From positions 1,071,501 to 1,115,000 of the forward strand of contig NC_135562.1 in NCBI RefSeq assembly GCF_964340395.1: a stretch of 43,500 bases of DNA. Direction: 5' to 3'. This stretch comes from Glandiceps talaboti (taxonomy: Eukaryota; Hemichordata; Enteropneusta; Spengelidae). Below the pieces are notes generated by a model. It searched no databases and was not told the origin of the DNA. It saw only the letters and a list, made by a program, of their open reading frames with translations. This document shows positions 1-11,099 of this stretch, in pieces. The position numbers were made by a program, and so were the translations under genes. Each line of letters opens with the position of its first letter. Within the stretch, counting starts at the first letter, position 1.

Positions 1-123
1 CTCTGAGAGATTAATCCGCATCGCCAAGTCTTCGCGAACAAATATATCTGGGTAATGTGTCTTCTGGAAAAGGTTTTCCAATTCGCTAAGTTGCTGGGGT
101 GTGAAAGTAGTTCGGTTTCGTCT
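1..123 (-). CDS. PROP1: Paired-class homeobox gene, exon 3 (partial; homeodomain positions 2-42), Prop-like
   Basis: Read on the minus strand from 123 to 1, this gives 41 codons with no stop, starting [12 protein letters not shown], continuing [17 protein letters not shown] and ending [12 protein letters not shown]. This is the first two helices of a paired-class homeodomain (helix 1 around QLSELENLF, the THYPD turn, helix 2 around REDLAMRI). Such proteins are nuclear DNA-binding transcription factors. The exon starts after a good acceptor: a pyrimidine-rich tract (tttcttgtccgtttcaattattccag) on the minus strand, with AG at 124-125. The frame is phase 0 and joins exactly to exon 2, whose last codons are RRRQ. 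The recognition helix (WFQNRR part) lies beyond position 1, outside the window. The motif [20 protein letters not shown] fits best, as I recall the families, with invertebrate Prop. Drgx is the next closest (it has FTLQQL) and Prrx or Alx are less good. Confidence is very high for a homeodomain and moderate for the Prop assignment. Confidence 0.93.
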
Positions 124-1140
124 CTGGAATAATTGAAACGGACAAGAAATTAGATGTAAGCCGACACCTTGAAATGTACGCGTAAAAGTAACTATCATGG
201 TGAAAGAGACACAATGTAAAAGCTGTTTGCGAAATAGATCCTATTTCTTGGATCAAATGGGTGACACAAAGTACCGAAAAAGACTAAAACAGACTTCTAT
301 AGTTTTAGAAACTAGAAAGTTGTCACCGAATAGTGAATAACTATAACACGTGGCCTTTTTAGATAAGGTTTTGCAAACCGTGAAATTCAAATAAATCAGG
401 TGCATTGTTTGCAGTGATATCAAAGAGTCCGAACTTGATGTATTTGTACGCACTCCGTTAGTTCTTTTTGAATGTCTAGAAATTTGAGTCTTCGAAATGT
501 ATCGTGCGAGTCGTGAAACAAGGAAATTAAAGTCCCTTTCATAAAATGCACTGAATACATACCAACGTGAAAGGAAAGGTATCTGTTGTAGTAGGTTTTT
601 TTTTAGAAATGACTTTCAGTGTATTTACATAGCAAACATTGAATTGCTGTGATTAGACATTGAAGTGTATTCACTATATATCGCTTGATAACTTTACGTT
701 GTTACAATATTGTATGCAAACTCAAACCTTTCAGCTGGGTATATGAGACACGCAGATAGAATTGATGGTCAGTGTACGTAGGAATTTGTATCGAAATGAA
801 CGAAGAGAAGATGGTGGGTGGGTGGGTGGTGGGTTGGTGAGTGAGTGAGTGAGTGAGTGAGTGAGTGAGTGAGTGAGTGAGTGAGTGAGTGAGTGAGTGA
901 GTGAGTGAGTGACCATCTACTGTCTGTCTCTATTTCTCCCCTCCCCGCCTTTGTATCAAAATTGTAGTTTTAAACTATCTTGTGGTCTTTATAATTAATT
1001 CAATCATAGTATATCACTAATAATGGAGGTTTTCTGAGAATTTTTAATAAACGTGTTCCTTAACAATCCTCACATGGAGGTTAAAATGACGTGATATAGA
1101 TTAATTTACTATTATAACAATAGAATGACCAATGTCGTAC
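124..1140 (-). other. Intron 2 of the Prop-like gene
   Basis: This 1,017-bp intron lies between exons 2 and 3, with GT at 1139-1140 and AG at 124-125 on the minus strand. It is AT-rich. It holds a GGTG/GTGA microsatellite at 813-912 and otherwise shows no coding or RNA signal. The open frames at 253-453 and 731-916 are intronic or repeat translations. Confidence 0.85.
813..912. repeat. GGTG then GTGA microsatellite
   Basis: A short GGTG run passes into a perfect (GTGA)n tract that ends at 912. The minus-strand reading LTHSLTHS is a by-product. The same GTGA motif recurs at 40.6-40.8 kb on the same strand. Confidence 0.95.
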
Positions 1141-1262
1141 CTGTCTCCTACGATTAAACATGTATTCATCCATAAGTATCTCGTCACCAAGTGTTGGCAT
1201 GTGTGCCGTAGGAGCAACCAATGGATGATGTGCAGTGTTTGCTAGAGACGTCCCAATTGTTG
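1141..1262 (-). CDS. PROP1: Prop-like homeobox gene, exon 2
   Basis: On the minus strand the exon lies between an acceptor (ctctttgttttacag, AG at 1263-1264) and a donor (CAG|gtacga, GT at 1139-1140). It has 122 nt. The first two bases (CA) complete the codon opened by the last G of exon 1, giving Ala. Forty codons follow, including TIGTSLANTAHHPLV, then APTAHMPTLGDEILM, then DEYMFNRRRQ. It ends in phase 0, so RRRQ joins directly to RRNRTTF of exon 3, and Q is homeodomain position 1. The acidic stretch followed by a basic RRRQRR run is what is expected at the N-terminal arm of a paired-class homeodomain. The agreement of frame and both splice phases with two independently found exons is the main evidence. 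It is too short to stand out as an open frame alone. Confidence 0.9.
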
Positions 1263-1361
1263 CTGTAAAACAAAGAGAAACATGTTTACTCCTTTACGGC
1301 AGTGGACTCTTTTTTCATTTTTACGGCTGTGTGCTGTACCACTTTACGTCTACAACTTCAG

Positions 1362-1501
1362 GACTGGAGATCGTTCGCCAAGTTTGAATTATGATACAAA
1401 CAAGTTTGAAGTGAGAACAGTGTCTGACAGAGATATCGATAAAATAGTTAACACAGAACTAAAGAATAATCCTATACATGGGTTACTATATGGCTCCACC
1501 G
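1362..1501 (+). CDS. Possible unrecognised plus-strand exon
   Basis: An open stretch is bounded by a plausible acceptor (cgtctacaacttcag, AG at 1360-1361) and a good donor (ACCG|gtaaga, GT at 1502-1503). The open frame reads TGDRSPSLNYDTNKFEV, then RTVSDRDIDKIVNTEL, then KNNPIHGLLYGSTG. It is hydrophilic and looks protein-like, unlike the simple-repeat frames elsewhere. The exon would be 140 nt, starting with one base of a split codon and ending with one base. I do not recognise the family. It sits only 100 bp from homeobox exon 2 on the opposite strand, so it would belong to an antisense or nested gene, or be a decayed transposon piece. No partner exon was found, so confidence is low. Confidence 0.3.
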
Positions 1502-1519
1502 GTAAGATAACACTAATGT

Positions 1520-3158
1520 GAGAACCTGGCATTGATCAGTGATGAAACCATGGCCTTTCACGATGGTTAGTCATCACACAAACGAGGCTCTAAAGCATTA
1601 AATGAGGCAGTGTTAAAGTACTTTTAATGGTTTACAATACACTGTGACAGCAGGAAAACATGTACACAAATTCATGTCTTATTTTCGATAAATTGAGGAT
1701 GTCCATTGCTAGTTGTAATTAGGATAAAAATAAGACCAAACTCACAACTACAAAATTGTGTGATATTTTCGGATGTGTCAAATTCCAATGTTATGATATA
1801 GTGATGATCGAGATGTGATAGAAAGGAAGAAAGATTGCATAGCCATGAATACATTGCTTCCTTATAAATACACACACGCGACTCAAAGACGACTAATCAA
1901 TCTGTAGGTGCATAATGTAATGTCAGTCGTACGTTTAAAAAAACTAGCTTAAAACGTACATTAATTTACACGTACTTAGTACTACTCTCTCTAAAACTAT
2001 TATAACAAATCAAACACGTTTTGTTAATCAATATAAGTAAGCAAGAGTTTGTCATTTTAATATGTTGTTCTCTCTAAGAAATGTAATTGAAAATAGTGTT
2101 CATTAAACGAAGACACTTTTTTGACGTAAGTTTTGAGAGAGAAATTTCAATTTATTTTTCTAAGACAGCGATTTTATTCAGGAAGATAGTGTAATTTCAA
2201 CATTATTAATAAGCATATTTCTATTCTGAAATGGCATTTAAAGTGCGTAGATGGGAGGTCATTGGAGGTTAATAGCGTAATATGTCAGTCAGTAGTCATC
2301 TCAGATGCGACCATGCAAATAAAACTTAGTGAATAAGGCCTATCCAATTTAAACAGGCGTCGAGTTACGCCGAAATAGACACACACGGAGACGCATGTGT
2401 TCTATTGCAAGGAACAATGCTGATTGTCTGTGCAAAAATTGATTAAAATGCTTAGAAACGCACACACAGAACTCGATTCGATGACTCCTGCAAAAAATAT
2501 TAACTGAATAAATAAAAAAGTGGCTAAATCTAAAAAGTAATTTAACACCACTACTACACGCCTTCAGTGAAAGCCGTGCAATTATTCTGAAAAGGTCACG
2601 GAAGCGGGTATTTTTCGCTGATCGGGATTGATAAAGTTGAAAGGTATTTGATTAAGAGGAAGGAGGTATGAAATAACTCATTGACGAATGTACATTATCG
2701 CTTGGAGACACATAGTCCAAATCAAAACATATGCCCCGGTTCTGTTGCAAATCCTTTTAGTAGGCTTTCTCGATTTAAATGAAATACACACAATATTATC
2801 TAAATACGACTTATTATATTCAACCACATCTGAAATCCTAAGGAGTTGCTCTATGAGAGCGATAACAATTTATTGCCAAATCTTTTTATCCGTTGTTTTT
2901 GGGTAGGATTGAAAAAAAATCGATATTGTCAAGAGTAAAGAGGATGATTATTGCGATGATGGAAAATATATTCTACTAAAATAAAAAAGATAAACTCTGT
3001 TTCAAGATATATACTCTCTTAATCTTGGTTTAATTCTAGGGTGAATGAATCTCGATATTTCATATTTCATATTTATTTCACTAATGTCAAATTTGACATT
3101 TATTGATTTCACCAGGAAATAACAAAAACCCCACCAACATACATGACAAATAAATTAA
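1520..3158. other. AT-rich intronic stretch, no gene seen
   Basis: I see no supportable exon or RNA. A perfect octamer (ATGCAAAT, POU-type) lies at 2313-2320, with a SOX-like ACAATG near 2412. The open frames at 1672-1875 and 2688-2906 have no recognisable features. Confidence 0.5.
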
Positions 3159-3159
3159 C

Positions 3160-3285
<126 letters not shown>

Positions 3286-3478
3286 TAAATCAAAGAATAT
3301 TCAATCATCAGTAATTCCATGGACCTGGTGGGGGTCTTAGAAATAGCTCTACAGAACTAGTCTAGCTGACCACCCTTACAGAAAGTGAAAATACTGAGTG
3401 AAACTCGGGTAGCGGAAAAAAAATGTGATCAGAATAATTGTCAAAATATTGCTTTGCATGAACGAATAAATAAGATTT

Positions 3479-3520
<42 letters not shown>

Positions 3521-3521
3521 G
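3479..3521. repeat. (CAA)n tract, likely LINE 3' tail
   Basis: About 14 CAA units sit directly at the 3' end (minus-strand sense: GTT repeats) of the reverse-transcriptase remnant at 3522-4189. A second LINE end at 31.83 kb also stops in an ACA run, as is common for CR1/Jockey-type elements with microsatellite tails. Confidence 0.8.
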
Positions 3522-4189
3522 GATAAAAAAGAAAGAAAAAGAAAAAAAAAGAATTTATTGAAGTAAGTAAGTTTTTAAGACTTGTTTGAATGAATGTCTG
3601 TAAATTAGGTTTTTTATGTAGTCTGGGAGTGAATTCCAGTGTATGTGTTACAGCTGCATACTTGATATTGTGTTGACTATGAGATAAGCTAACTTTAGGG
3701 ACAGAGAAATTACCTTGAGTCGCGAAACGGATGGGATACATGTGAGGAGTTTTTTTTTTTTTTTAAAGTAATGCGTTATATCATGGGCAAAGTGATTATT
3801 CAACAAGTCAAAGATGAAAACGCATGTGTGCAGTTTACAGAGTTTATAAATGTCTAAAATACCAAGTTGTCTGAAAAGAGGGTCGCTATGAGCATGAAAG
3901 TCAGAAAAAGTAATGAGGCGAGCACTTTTCTTTTGAAGTAAACTTGAAGTATTGGCTGTAAGAAAGTTACATAGGTATTACCCCATATTTCTAGGCAGTA
4001 AGTAATCTGTGGTAAAATGAGTGTGTTATATAATAACAAGAGAATGGCTTTCGGTACATAGTGTCGTAACTGTGCAATAAGTCCAACTTTTGGGGTGATA
4101 GCATTAACAACATTTTGGATATGTGATTTCCAGGTAAGATTGCTATCAAGAGTAACTCCTAGATAGGTTGATAACATGACGTACTGCCT
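3522..4189 (-). mobile_element. Non-LTR retrotransposon, decayed reverse-transcriptase C-terminus
   Basis: The minus strand reads STYLGVTLDSNLTWKSHI, then a gap, then LRHYVPKAILLLLYNTLI and LPQITYCLEIWGN. After frame breaks it continues with RFATQGNFSVPKVSLSHSQ and NIKYAAVTHTLEFTPRL. YLGV, the LYNTLILPQITYCLEIWG block and RFASQGN are standard landmarks of the C-terminal part of CR1/Jockey-type reverse transcriptases. Stops lie between the two open pieces (3741-3854), so it is dead. The 5' part is missing: at about 4190 it runs straight into a 38-bp minisatellite. The CAA tract at 3479-3521 is its 3' tail. Confidence 0.88.
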
Positions 4190-4677
4190 GTGAAAAAGTA
4201 ACGTTACACATACAAGACTTCCAGCTGGTGACAAAGTAATGTTACACGTACAAGATTTCCAGCTGGTGACAAAGTAACGTTACACGTACAAGATTTCCAG
4301 CTTGTGACAAAGTAACGTTACACATACAAGACTTCCTGCTGGTGACAAAGTAACGTTACACGTACAAGACTTCCAGCTGGTGACAAAGTAACGTTACACA
4401 TACAAGACTTCCAGCTGGTGACAAAGTAACGTTACACATACAAGACTTCCAGCTGGTGACAAAGTAACGTTACACATACAAGACTTCCAGCTGGTGACAA
4501 AGTAACGTTACACGTACAAGATTTCCAGCTGGTGACAAAGTAACGTTACACGTACAAGACTTCCAGCTGGTGACAAAGTAACGTTACACATACAAGACTT
4601 CCAGCTGGTGACAAAGTAACGTTACACGTACAAGATTTCCAGCTGGTGACAAAGTAATGTTACACGAACAAGACTGA
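4190..4677. repeat. 38-bp minisatellite, about 13 copies
   Basis: Each unit reads GTGACAAAGTAACGTTACAC followed by rTACAAGAyTTCCAGCTG, with few point changes (C/T, A/G) between copies. Every unit holds two palindromes: GTAACGTTAC (10 bp) and CCAGCTGG at the unit junction, which contains an E-box CAGCTG. It begins exactly where the LINE remnant stops, so it may have grown from that element's broken end. Confidence 0.95.
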
Positions 4678-4679
4678 CC

Positions 4680-5080
4680 GCTAAATTACATTATAGGCCG
4701 AGTTCAAGAATTATATACTTCTGTTCACACCTAGTGAATGACTCAAGGAGTTTCGTGAGCTTGTAATTCTTTTAAGAAATTAATATTAACTTTTCCGGGC
4801 CTCGGGGGTGGGGGTGTTGTAGGATTTGAAACTGTAAGCCATCAGTGAATAAATGACAGGATGGGTGATGACTATCAAACCATATTAAATAACCAACTCA
4901 ATAAATATATAAAAAAGAAACTGGAAAAAGTACTTTTGAAATTGATTTTTTAAAAATCAATTAAAAACAATGTATGTATTTATTTATTTACAGACGGCAA
5001 AGCATCCATATGTGGGGTTTCATGCAATTACAATATATTTGATATCGAGATAAATATATACTGACTGGAGTATAGACTTG
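4680..5080. other. Non-coding intronic stretch
   Basis: AT-rich sequence with a short G-rich patch (ggggtgggggtg, near 4806). No coding or RNA signal seen. Confidence 0.4.
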
Positions 5081-5083
5081 CTA

Positions 5084-5176
5084 ACACACACACACACAAA
5101 CACCCACTCACATACACGCACATACATACACCCACCCCCACCCCCACACACGCACACATGCAAACACGTACACACT
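5084..5176. repeat. CA-rich imperfect microsatellite
   Basis: Interrupted CA repeats with CATA and CCCCCA pieces. The minus-strand frame at 5020-5220 (VCVCGGGGG) is its translation. Confidence 0.8.
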
Positions 5177-5179
5177 AGT

Positions 5180-6320
5180 GTGTGCCGTATGTATGCACAC
5201 ACTTCAAATCTCGACTGCATTCATACTTAACTGTCGTGTGATCACCGTTTTCACACTTTCAATGTTCATCCAATAGTACCGCATATCAACGCGTTTCATG
5301 AAAGTACTTTTTAATTTGACTAATGGCTATCAGAGCGCCTCGTTCTTGTTACCCTTTCACGTGAAATGAACACGGCGTATTAATCGACTCTGAATGAACG
5401 CAACCCGATTGTGTATATTTCAATCTTTTACGTTTTACATTTTCATCTGAATCACAGCAACACATGTTCCTTACATCGCGACCCTGCAAATCATCCAAAC
5501 AAGCAATGAATAAGATCAAAATCTTTAAAACCAACGCTTGCACGTGTTAAGCCGCATGCGCAGTTTAAAGCCTTTCTGTAGCTTATATTCGTGAGTCTGT
5601 TTCGCTTGAAGTTGGATATCAAATTACTTTTCCTTCTTTCGATCAAATACATTTCACTTTTTTAAACACAAAAAACTCTTAATCAAACTTTTTAAGTCAC
5701 GTGTTCATATCTACTTATTGATCTTAATGACTTTCAAACTCAGTGTGTCTATCTTGGTCTAGGTGGTCCACTCGTACTCACACAGTCTGAGAGAGTCTTA
5801 GGAAAAGACGAGAAGAGGAGAAAAAGAAAGAGTACGGAGATTACATCAACCCTTTCACGCTAATGAGGGTCATTGTACTATGGGGAGGCGAATTAAAACG
5901 AATGGAAAAAGAGGGTTTTCAAATTCACAAATAAAACATGCCCATGAGCACTTCAGTGAACTAACTCGGTGAAACCTACAACGAATAAGCCTCTAATCGA
6001 ACGGCGGTTTTTTTGTTTGCGTTCGACATTGGCCACCCTTACAACCCGCCGCAGGGTATACTCTTACGCTGGTATTATAAAACACAAAGGCAATTCACTT
6101 TTCACGCAGTGGAGGCTACGGAAATCTCAGCATACAGTTTACGGTATCATGGGTTAAAGTCAATATTAATCTCATTCGTCAACTTGTACTCAGCAATTAG
6201 TCGATAATTCAATGTAGGCCGTGTTTATTGTCATGGCGATTAAGTATGCATGAAGTTCATTTCATTCAGCCACAAAGTTAATGAGAAATAGAGGGTTTGT
6301 GGAGAGAATGTGGAGGGCAA
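5180..6320. other. Intronic stretch without a gene call
   Basis: Mixed-complexity DNA. Small open frames at 5349-5543 (minus) and 5969-6207 (plus) lack any recognisable motif. A GCATGCGCA half of an NRF1-like site lies near 5554. Confidence 0.35.
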
Positions 6321-6324
6321 GAGT

Positions 6325-6406
6325 GGAGAGAGAGAGCGAGAGAGAAAGAGAGAGAGATACAGAGACAGAGAAAGAGGGAGAGACAGAGACAGAGACAGAC
6401 AGAGAA

Positions 6407-6444
<38 letters not shown>

Positions 6445-6489
6445 GGACGGACGGACGGACGGACGGACGGACGGACGGACGGACGGACG

Positions 6490-6537
<48 letters not shown>

Positions 6538-6540
6538 GGC

Positions 6541-6613
<73 letters not shown>
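6325..6613. repeat. GA, then GACA/GACG/GACA composite microsatellite
   Basis: A GA-rich start passes into (GACA)n, then about 12 GACG units (near 6440-6495), then a long GACA run. All frames on both strands stay open (QTDRQTDR, SVCLSVCL), which is a sequence artefact. Confidence 0.97.
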
Positions 6614-6615
<2 letters not shown>

Positions 6616-6639
6616 GAGAGACGCAAGGCCTAATTTTCA

Positions 6640-7786
6640 TCTTTGAGCTGGGAAAGAAGCAATAGTAATTGCAGCAAATTGAATACGTACACCGTTAAGA
6701 AAATAAGAATATTTTGAAAAAATGCGATATTAAAAGAAAATATATATGAAAACAGTTTTTATATTTCACATGTTTCTCACAATTGATAAATTATTTGAGA
6801 AACCACAACAATAAGTACAGAACTTAGGATTTGGGAGTGATCACTGAACAAAATAATTAGTGATACTTCAGACAACTGTATCTGAGGTGATATGAGAGGA
6901 ATTGGATATACACTGTATCTCTTGGTGGTCTGCATGTGACTTGTGGAAACTTACAAAGGATAGATAGTGACAACATTGCAACTCTAAAAACCAGAACGAA
7001 TGCAAACAAAATTGACATATTTCTAACAAGAAAGTGATGTTCAGTCGGCAAGGGTCGTGTATTAATAAATCCACTAAAGCATAGCGTATATTTTTTGTCA
7101 ACTTCAAAGGAGTACCTCAGAATGCCATTAAGTAAATTGCTATGCGCAATGCAGCCCCTGTAACAATATAAGGGTGAATTCATTAACAGCAACAACTTGA
7201 AGCAAGTCGATTTCTTTTTTCACAAATCTGCATTTCGTTTTAACTTGCCTTTACTGAGAGTTTGCCGACAAATAACTCGCTATGTGCTATACATATTCAT
7301 CGGATTTATTGCGTATTCATTTTAGCTATTGAGGCTATCCGTTTGTGGATGTCATATCTTCTGAGCAGTTATTAAACGTCAATAAGTAACGTTCTATAAT
7401 GTCCATCGTTTCAGAAAAATAGCGAAATCCCTTTTTTTTTACAACAGAAAAGATTTAAATAGCAGTTATTACCCTAACTTTTCTCCTGTCTGTGTATATA
7501 TCAAATATGTTACATTGATATATTTATATCTAGCGGAATAGAATTCGTTGTTAAATTTGTGCAGTGTCACACATCAAAATTCATAATGTAATAAAATCTC
7601 TGCCAAATTTGTATGTGACCAAAATGATGGATTTTTTTAAAAGAAGGTTCCATAGCGAGCACATACAACGACTATTAGTTTTAATAAGCATATTATGAAA
7701 TATTTTCTTTTGATTTCATGAAAACAACTCCGAAGTCTAATTTGGAAGAAGGTTAGAGAGTGTCAGAAATGTTAGGCCTAAAATAA
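6640..7786. other. AT-rich intronic stretch
   Basis: No supportable gene. Overlapping minus-strand frames at 6857-7195 carry no domain that I recognise and have AT-driven composition. Confidence 0.4.
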
Positions 7787-8141
7787 TTGTGTGGTTCCGA
7801 TTACGCTCAATTTTAGAATAGGTGGGGTAGGTAGAATTTTTTATTTTATTCTCTTTTTTGAATATTTTTTTTTTCAATTGTGAGTGTCTAGTTCAGGTAG
7901 TTATGTTTTCCGTTGTTTTCCATACGAAGTTTCTGTGTTATTGGTATCTTCTCATCAGATGTACAGCCATTGCAGATTGGAAGAACAGTTTCATTTTGTC
8001 TTTTTAAGTTGATGTCAGTTTCCGCATCTACTATTTCTTGCGAGACTTTCGCGATCTCTTATTATTTTTTGGGAATACGTAAAAAAAGGTTTAGGTCGGT
8101 AGTGAAAAAGTAGGTGGGGTCGGGTAACCGGAACCGAACAA
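7787..8141 (+). mobile_element. Non-autonomous TIR DNA element, copy A
   Basis: The ends are inverted repeats: left TTGTGTGGTTCCGATTACGC, and right (reverse complement) TTGTTCGGTTCCGGTTACCC, 16 of 20 identical. The inside is 80-90% like copy B at 15651-15983 by eye, in the opposite orientation. A shared TTAGGCC-like flank suggests that the true ends may lie about 14 bp further out. It encodes no transposase; the open frame at 7913-8113 is not conserved as a protein. It is MITE-like, and the superfamily is not determined because no clear target duplication was found. Confidence 0.8.
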
Positions 8142-8329
8142 TTTGTTTAATCCTTAAGTTGTAATCTAAACCGCGCTATATATAACGTAGTTCCTCGATG
8201 TATTGTAGTCTATATATAATCCCTTTAATTCATAATACCACCGTTTTAAAATCGAAAAACAACTTAGCTATAGCTAGGAGATTACAACTTTTTATTTACG
8301 AAAAATAACATTTTTCAAATCTGCAGAAT

Positions 8330-8445
8330 TGTAGTTTGCAAAAAATATTCATTCTCGCAAACCAGAAAACCAGAGTTGTTATTTCTTCCGAAGCACTGCG
8401 GTGCGTCTTGGTCGGTGCTGTAAAAGTGGCTGTGGTTTACGACGA
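8330..8445 (+). repeat. Dispersed repeat unit, copy 1
   Basis: It shares ordered blocks with the reverse complement of 9770-9873: TCTCGCAAACCA, GTTATTTCTTCCG, CACTGCG or TACTGCG, then GGTGCGT, TCGGTGC or ACGGTGC, and GTAAAAG. The blocks are separated by short indels. It may be part of a transposon or an old gene fragment. In both copies the frame reads VISSxxLR then GAVKxAVV. Confidence 0.65.
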
Positions 8446-8449
8446 TGAA

Positions 8450-9765
8450 AATATTAATTTTTTTTCTAATGTTTACATCGGTATATATTATTATAAATAC
8501 GAATTCATTTCTTTAAAACAAACGTGACAGATTATTTTTATGTAGATTTATACTTTCAAATTAAATGCAATAAATATTTGACCACTCACGTAAATAAGAT
8601 GTTCCAAATTCGTTGTACTGCAGGGAGAACCGTTTCTTTACAAGTTCCCGCTCAAATAATTGTCATCTCCCGCCAAAATGATTTACTCAAATTGTATATT
8701 TTCTTCGAATCTCTGTCTTTTATTTGGATTAGGATACTATGAATAATAAATTATTATATCAAACTTGAGGTGGAGAAATCAAATTATCGTGAACTTCGCG
8801 CTCAAATAATTTGATAAAATTTCTTGTTATTCTATAAATTTTTGACCCATTTCAACTTTATTTTAGGCTGACGTCATAGGAATAATGAATCAATAAAAAT
8901 TCATGTCAAATTTCAGTCAAGAAAAAAGCATTATCAGAAACTTTTACTCTCAATTCTCTAGCAATTTTATTTTGTTATTCTGTAACGTTTTCACACATTT
9001 CAATTAAATGTTAACCTGCAATCACAGACATGCGTGGTACAGATAATACAACCCGATAAAACACCAGTACGTTTATCTGAATGAAGTAAACTAAAGAAAG
9101 ACTTCATCCGTACCCAAGGACCAAAATCAAGTAAAAGCAACAATAAGAATTACAAAACTGGGCTTGATCGATAAATTCATCAACATTTGCTGTTGTCGAC
9201 TTGTTTTTTTTTTGGCCATGAAGTAGAATTTTAGATGGCAGTTAGTTTAAAATTTTACTGGCGATAATCATACTTCACTATTATACTACAGTTCATTAGT
9301 AAGTCTGCATAATAGAATTAACAGTCTTAGTACTTTGACAACAAAACGACATTCAAAAATTTATGTTTCATCTCTTAATTTGCACAGCAACCAGAAATTA
9401 TTTAGCAAGTAACTGCTTATGTACAAAGCTAGCTATAAAGTAAATACATGTATATAGACATACAAATGGGATGTGGTTCACTTTAAAGTTCATATTTCCT
9501 AAACGGATAATTACTTCATTTGCTTAAATCACTGTAGTGTAATGTATTTTGATTTTACGGCAACCCTGTCCCATAGAGTCTCTTCCCGTTTTGTTGTCGA
9601 CAAATTCGATCTGAGAATGTTTAATGGTGGATGTTTTGTTTTGTTGTTAAAATCGATGAGAATTTGGTTCTTTTATTTATCCAAGTCTAGGGTTAACTTG
9701 CTGAGAAATCGAAAATGAGTAAAAACACGAATATGTTTTAAAACCATGAATAAATAATATTGATG
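8450..9765. other. AT-rich intronic stretch
   Basis: No gene seen. A perfect CRE-type TGACGTCA lies at 8869-8876. Confidence 0.4.
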
Positions 9766-9769
9766 TATA

Positions 9770-9873
9770 TCGGACTACCACGGCCTCTTTTACGGCACCG
9801 TCCGAAACGCACCGTTCATTATTTCGCAGTATGGCGGAAGAAATAACAGCTATGGTTTGCGAGAAAGACAGCT
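9770..9873 (-). repeat. Dispersed repeat unit, copy 2 (inverted)
   Basis: Opposite-strand partner of 8330-8445. The minus-strand frame contains QTIAVISSAILRNNERC followed by VSDGAVKEAVVV, similar to VISSEALRC and GAVKVAVV in copy 1. No known protein family is recognised. Confidence 0.6.
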
Positions 9874-10298
9874 GTGGAGATAATGAAATATGTGATTCAA
9901 GGCACTTGGGGCAGTATAGAAGTTTCACAATCCATGAATTTATTAAATAGTTCGTATATCGTGTCTTAAGCTATATGGAGGACATTCTAATGTAAGCTAT
10001 ACATATAATCATATGTTGTGTAACATCAATAGTTAACCTATTTCTGAAGCTTGTATTTATAATAAGTCGGAGTTTAAAGCAGCCAGGGGAAAGGGGGGGG
10101 GGGGGTGCAGAACATGTTCCGCTTCAAGCGATGTAGGCGTAAAGGAGTAGTAATGTAAAGTACATGTATAGTTATCGATATCAATAGAATGAAATGTCAT
10201 AATATCAAAAAATGTAAAAGTAATCAAATACGTTTATTCTGAAACTTTGAAAATCTTATATCGTAAAAAATAGCCCGATACAAATAAAGTGATGCTTA

Positions 10299-10329
10299 CA
10301 TATATACATATACATATATATATATATAC

Positions 10330-10422
<93 letters not shown>
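10299..10422. repeat. (TA)n/CATA tract, left of the palindrome
   Basis: TA repeat with a few CATA units at its start. It pairs with the TA tract at 10627-10722 around the ribozyme palindrome. Confidence 0.95.
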
Positions 10423-10423
<1 letters not shown>

Positions 10424-10508
10424 CTCGGTGAGTATCAATCTGCTAAGACAGTGCTCTATACCGCAGTGGCAGAGCGTAATAGTTTTGGTAGTACTGGAAC
10501 TCTTTCTT

Positions 10509-10552
10509 GGTTGTAACTCGGAGTTTCACGCATAGTGCGATCATCAGACACG
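10509..10552 (-). ncRNA. Hammerhead ribozyme-like motif, inverted partner
   Basis: On the minus strand the left palindrome arm repeats the core CTGATGA (10541-10547), stem II CGCA/TGCG with loop CTA, GAAAC, and the ACT-CCG-AGT stem III. The only change from the plus-strand copy within the core region is in the stem II loop (CTA versus CCA). Stem I is one pair weaker than in the plus-strand copy. Confidence 0.65.
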
Positions 10553-10555
10553 CAT

Positions 10556-10599
10556 GGTGTCTGATGATCGCACCATGCGTGAAACTCCGAGTTACAACC
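10556..10599 (+). ncRNA. Hammerhead ribozyme-like motif (type I layout)
   Basis: The conserved core CTGATGA (10561-10567) is followed by stem II CGCA/TGCG with loop CCA (10569-10579), then GAAA(C) (10581-10585). Stem III is ACT/AGT with loop CCG (10584-10592). The predicted cleavage base is T at 10593. Stem I is GGTGT (10556-10560) pairing with ACA-A-CC (10594-10599) with a bulged A. All core residues expected of a hammerhead are present. The first stem II position is a U·U pair rather than the usual G-C, and stems II and III are short. Short-stem hammerheads of this kind are known from Penelope-like elements and retrozymes in animals. Activity is not shown. Confidence 0.7.
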
Positions 10600-10623
10600 A
10601 AGAAAGAGTTCCAGTACTACCAA

Positions 10624-10733
<110 letters not shown>

Positions 10734-10975
10734 GGACGCTTTACTTTCATCGGAAATATTGGTAAACGTGATAAATTTTACACCATTAATTTGACATAGA
10801 GACATAGAAAATCGTTATATTTTGATATCCCAGTAAAAATTACAAATTAAATATTCAAAAATTACAGTTACACAAGAATTCTGTTCGGATGATTTTAGCG
10901 GGAAAATTGACCTAATTTTGGGGCCTATTTATAAGTGTGCAATAAATCTATTATCCCAGTCTAAAATGAAACAGC

Positions 10976-11094
10976 AACATGTATGCAATTTAGGCGGGAA
11001 CTACTTTTGGTAGCAACGTGCATGCAATTTAGGCGGGGACTACTTTTGGTGGGAACGTGCATGCAATTCAGGCGGGAACTACTTTTGGTGGGCT
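10976..11094. repeat. 39-bp tandem repeat, 3 copies
   Basis: Each unit contains GTGCATGCAATTTAGGCGGG followed by AACTACTTTTGGTGGgAAC. Two of the three copies hold the E2F-like GGCGGGAA; the middle one has GGCGGGGA. Confidence 0.9.
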
Positions 11095-11099
11095 ACTAA

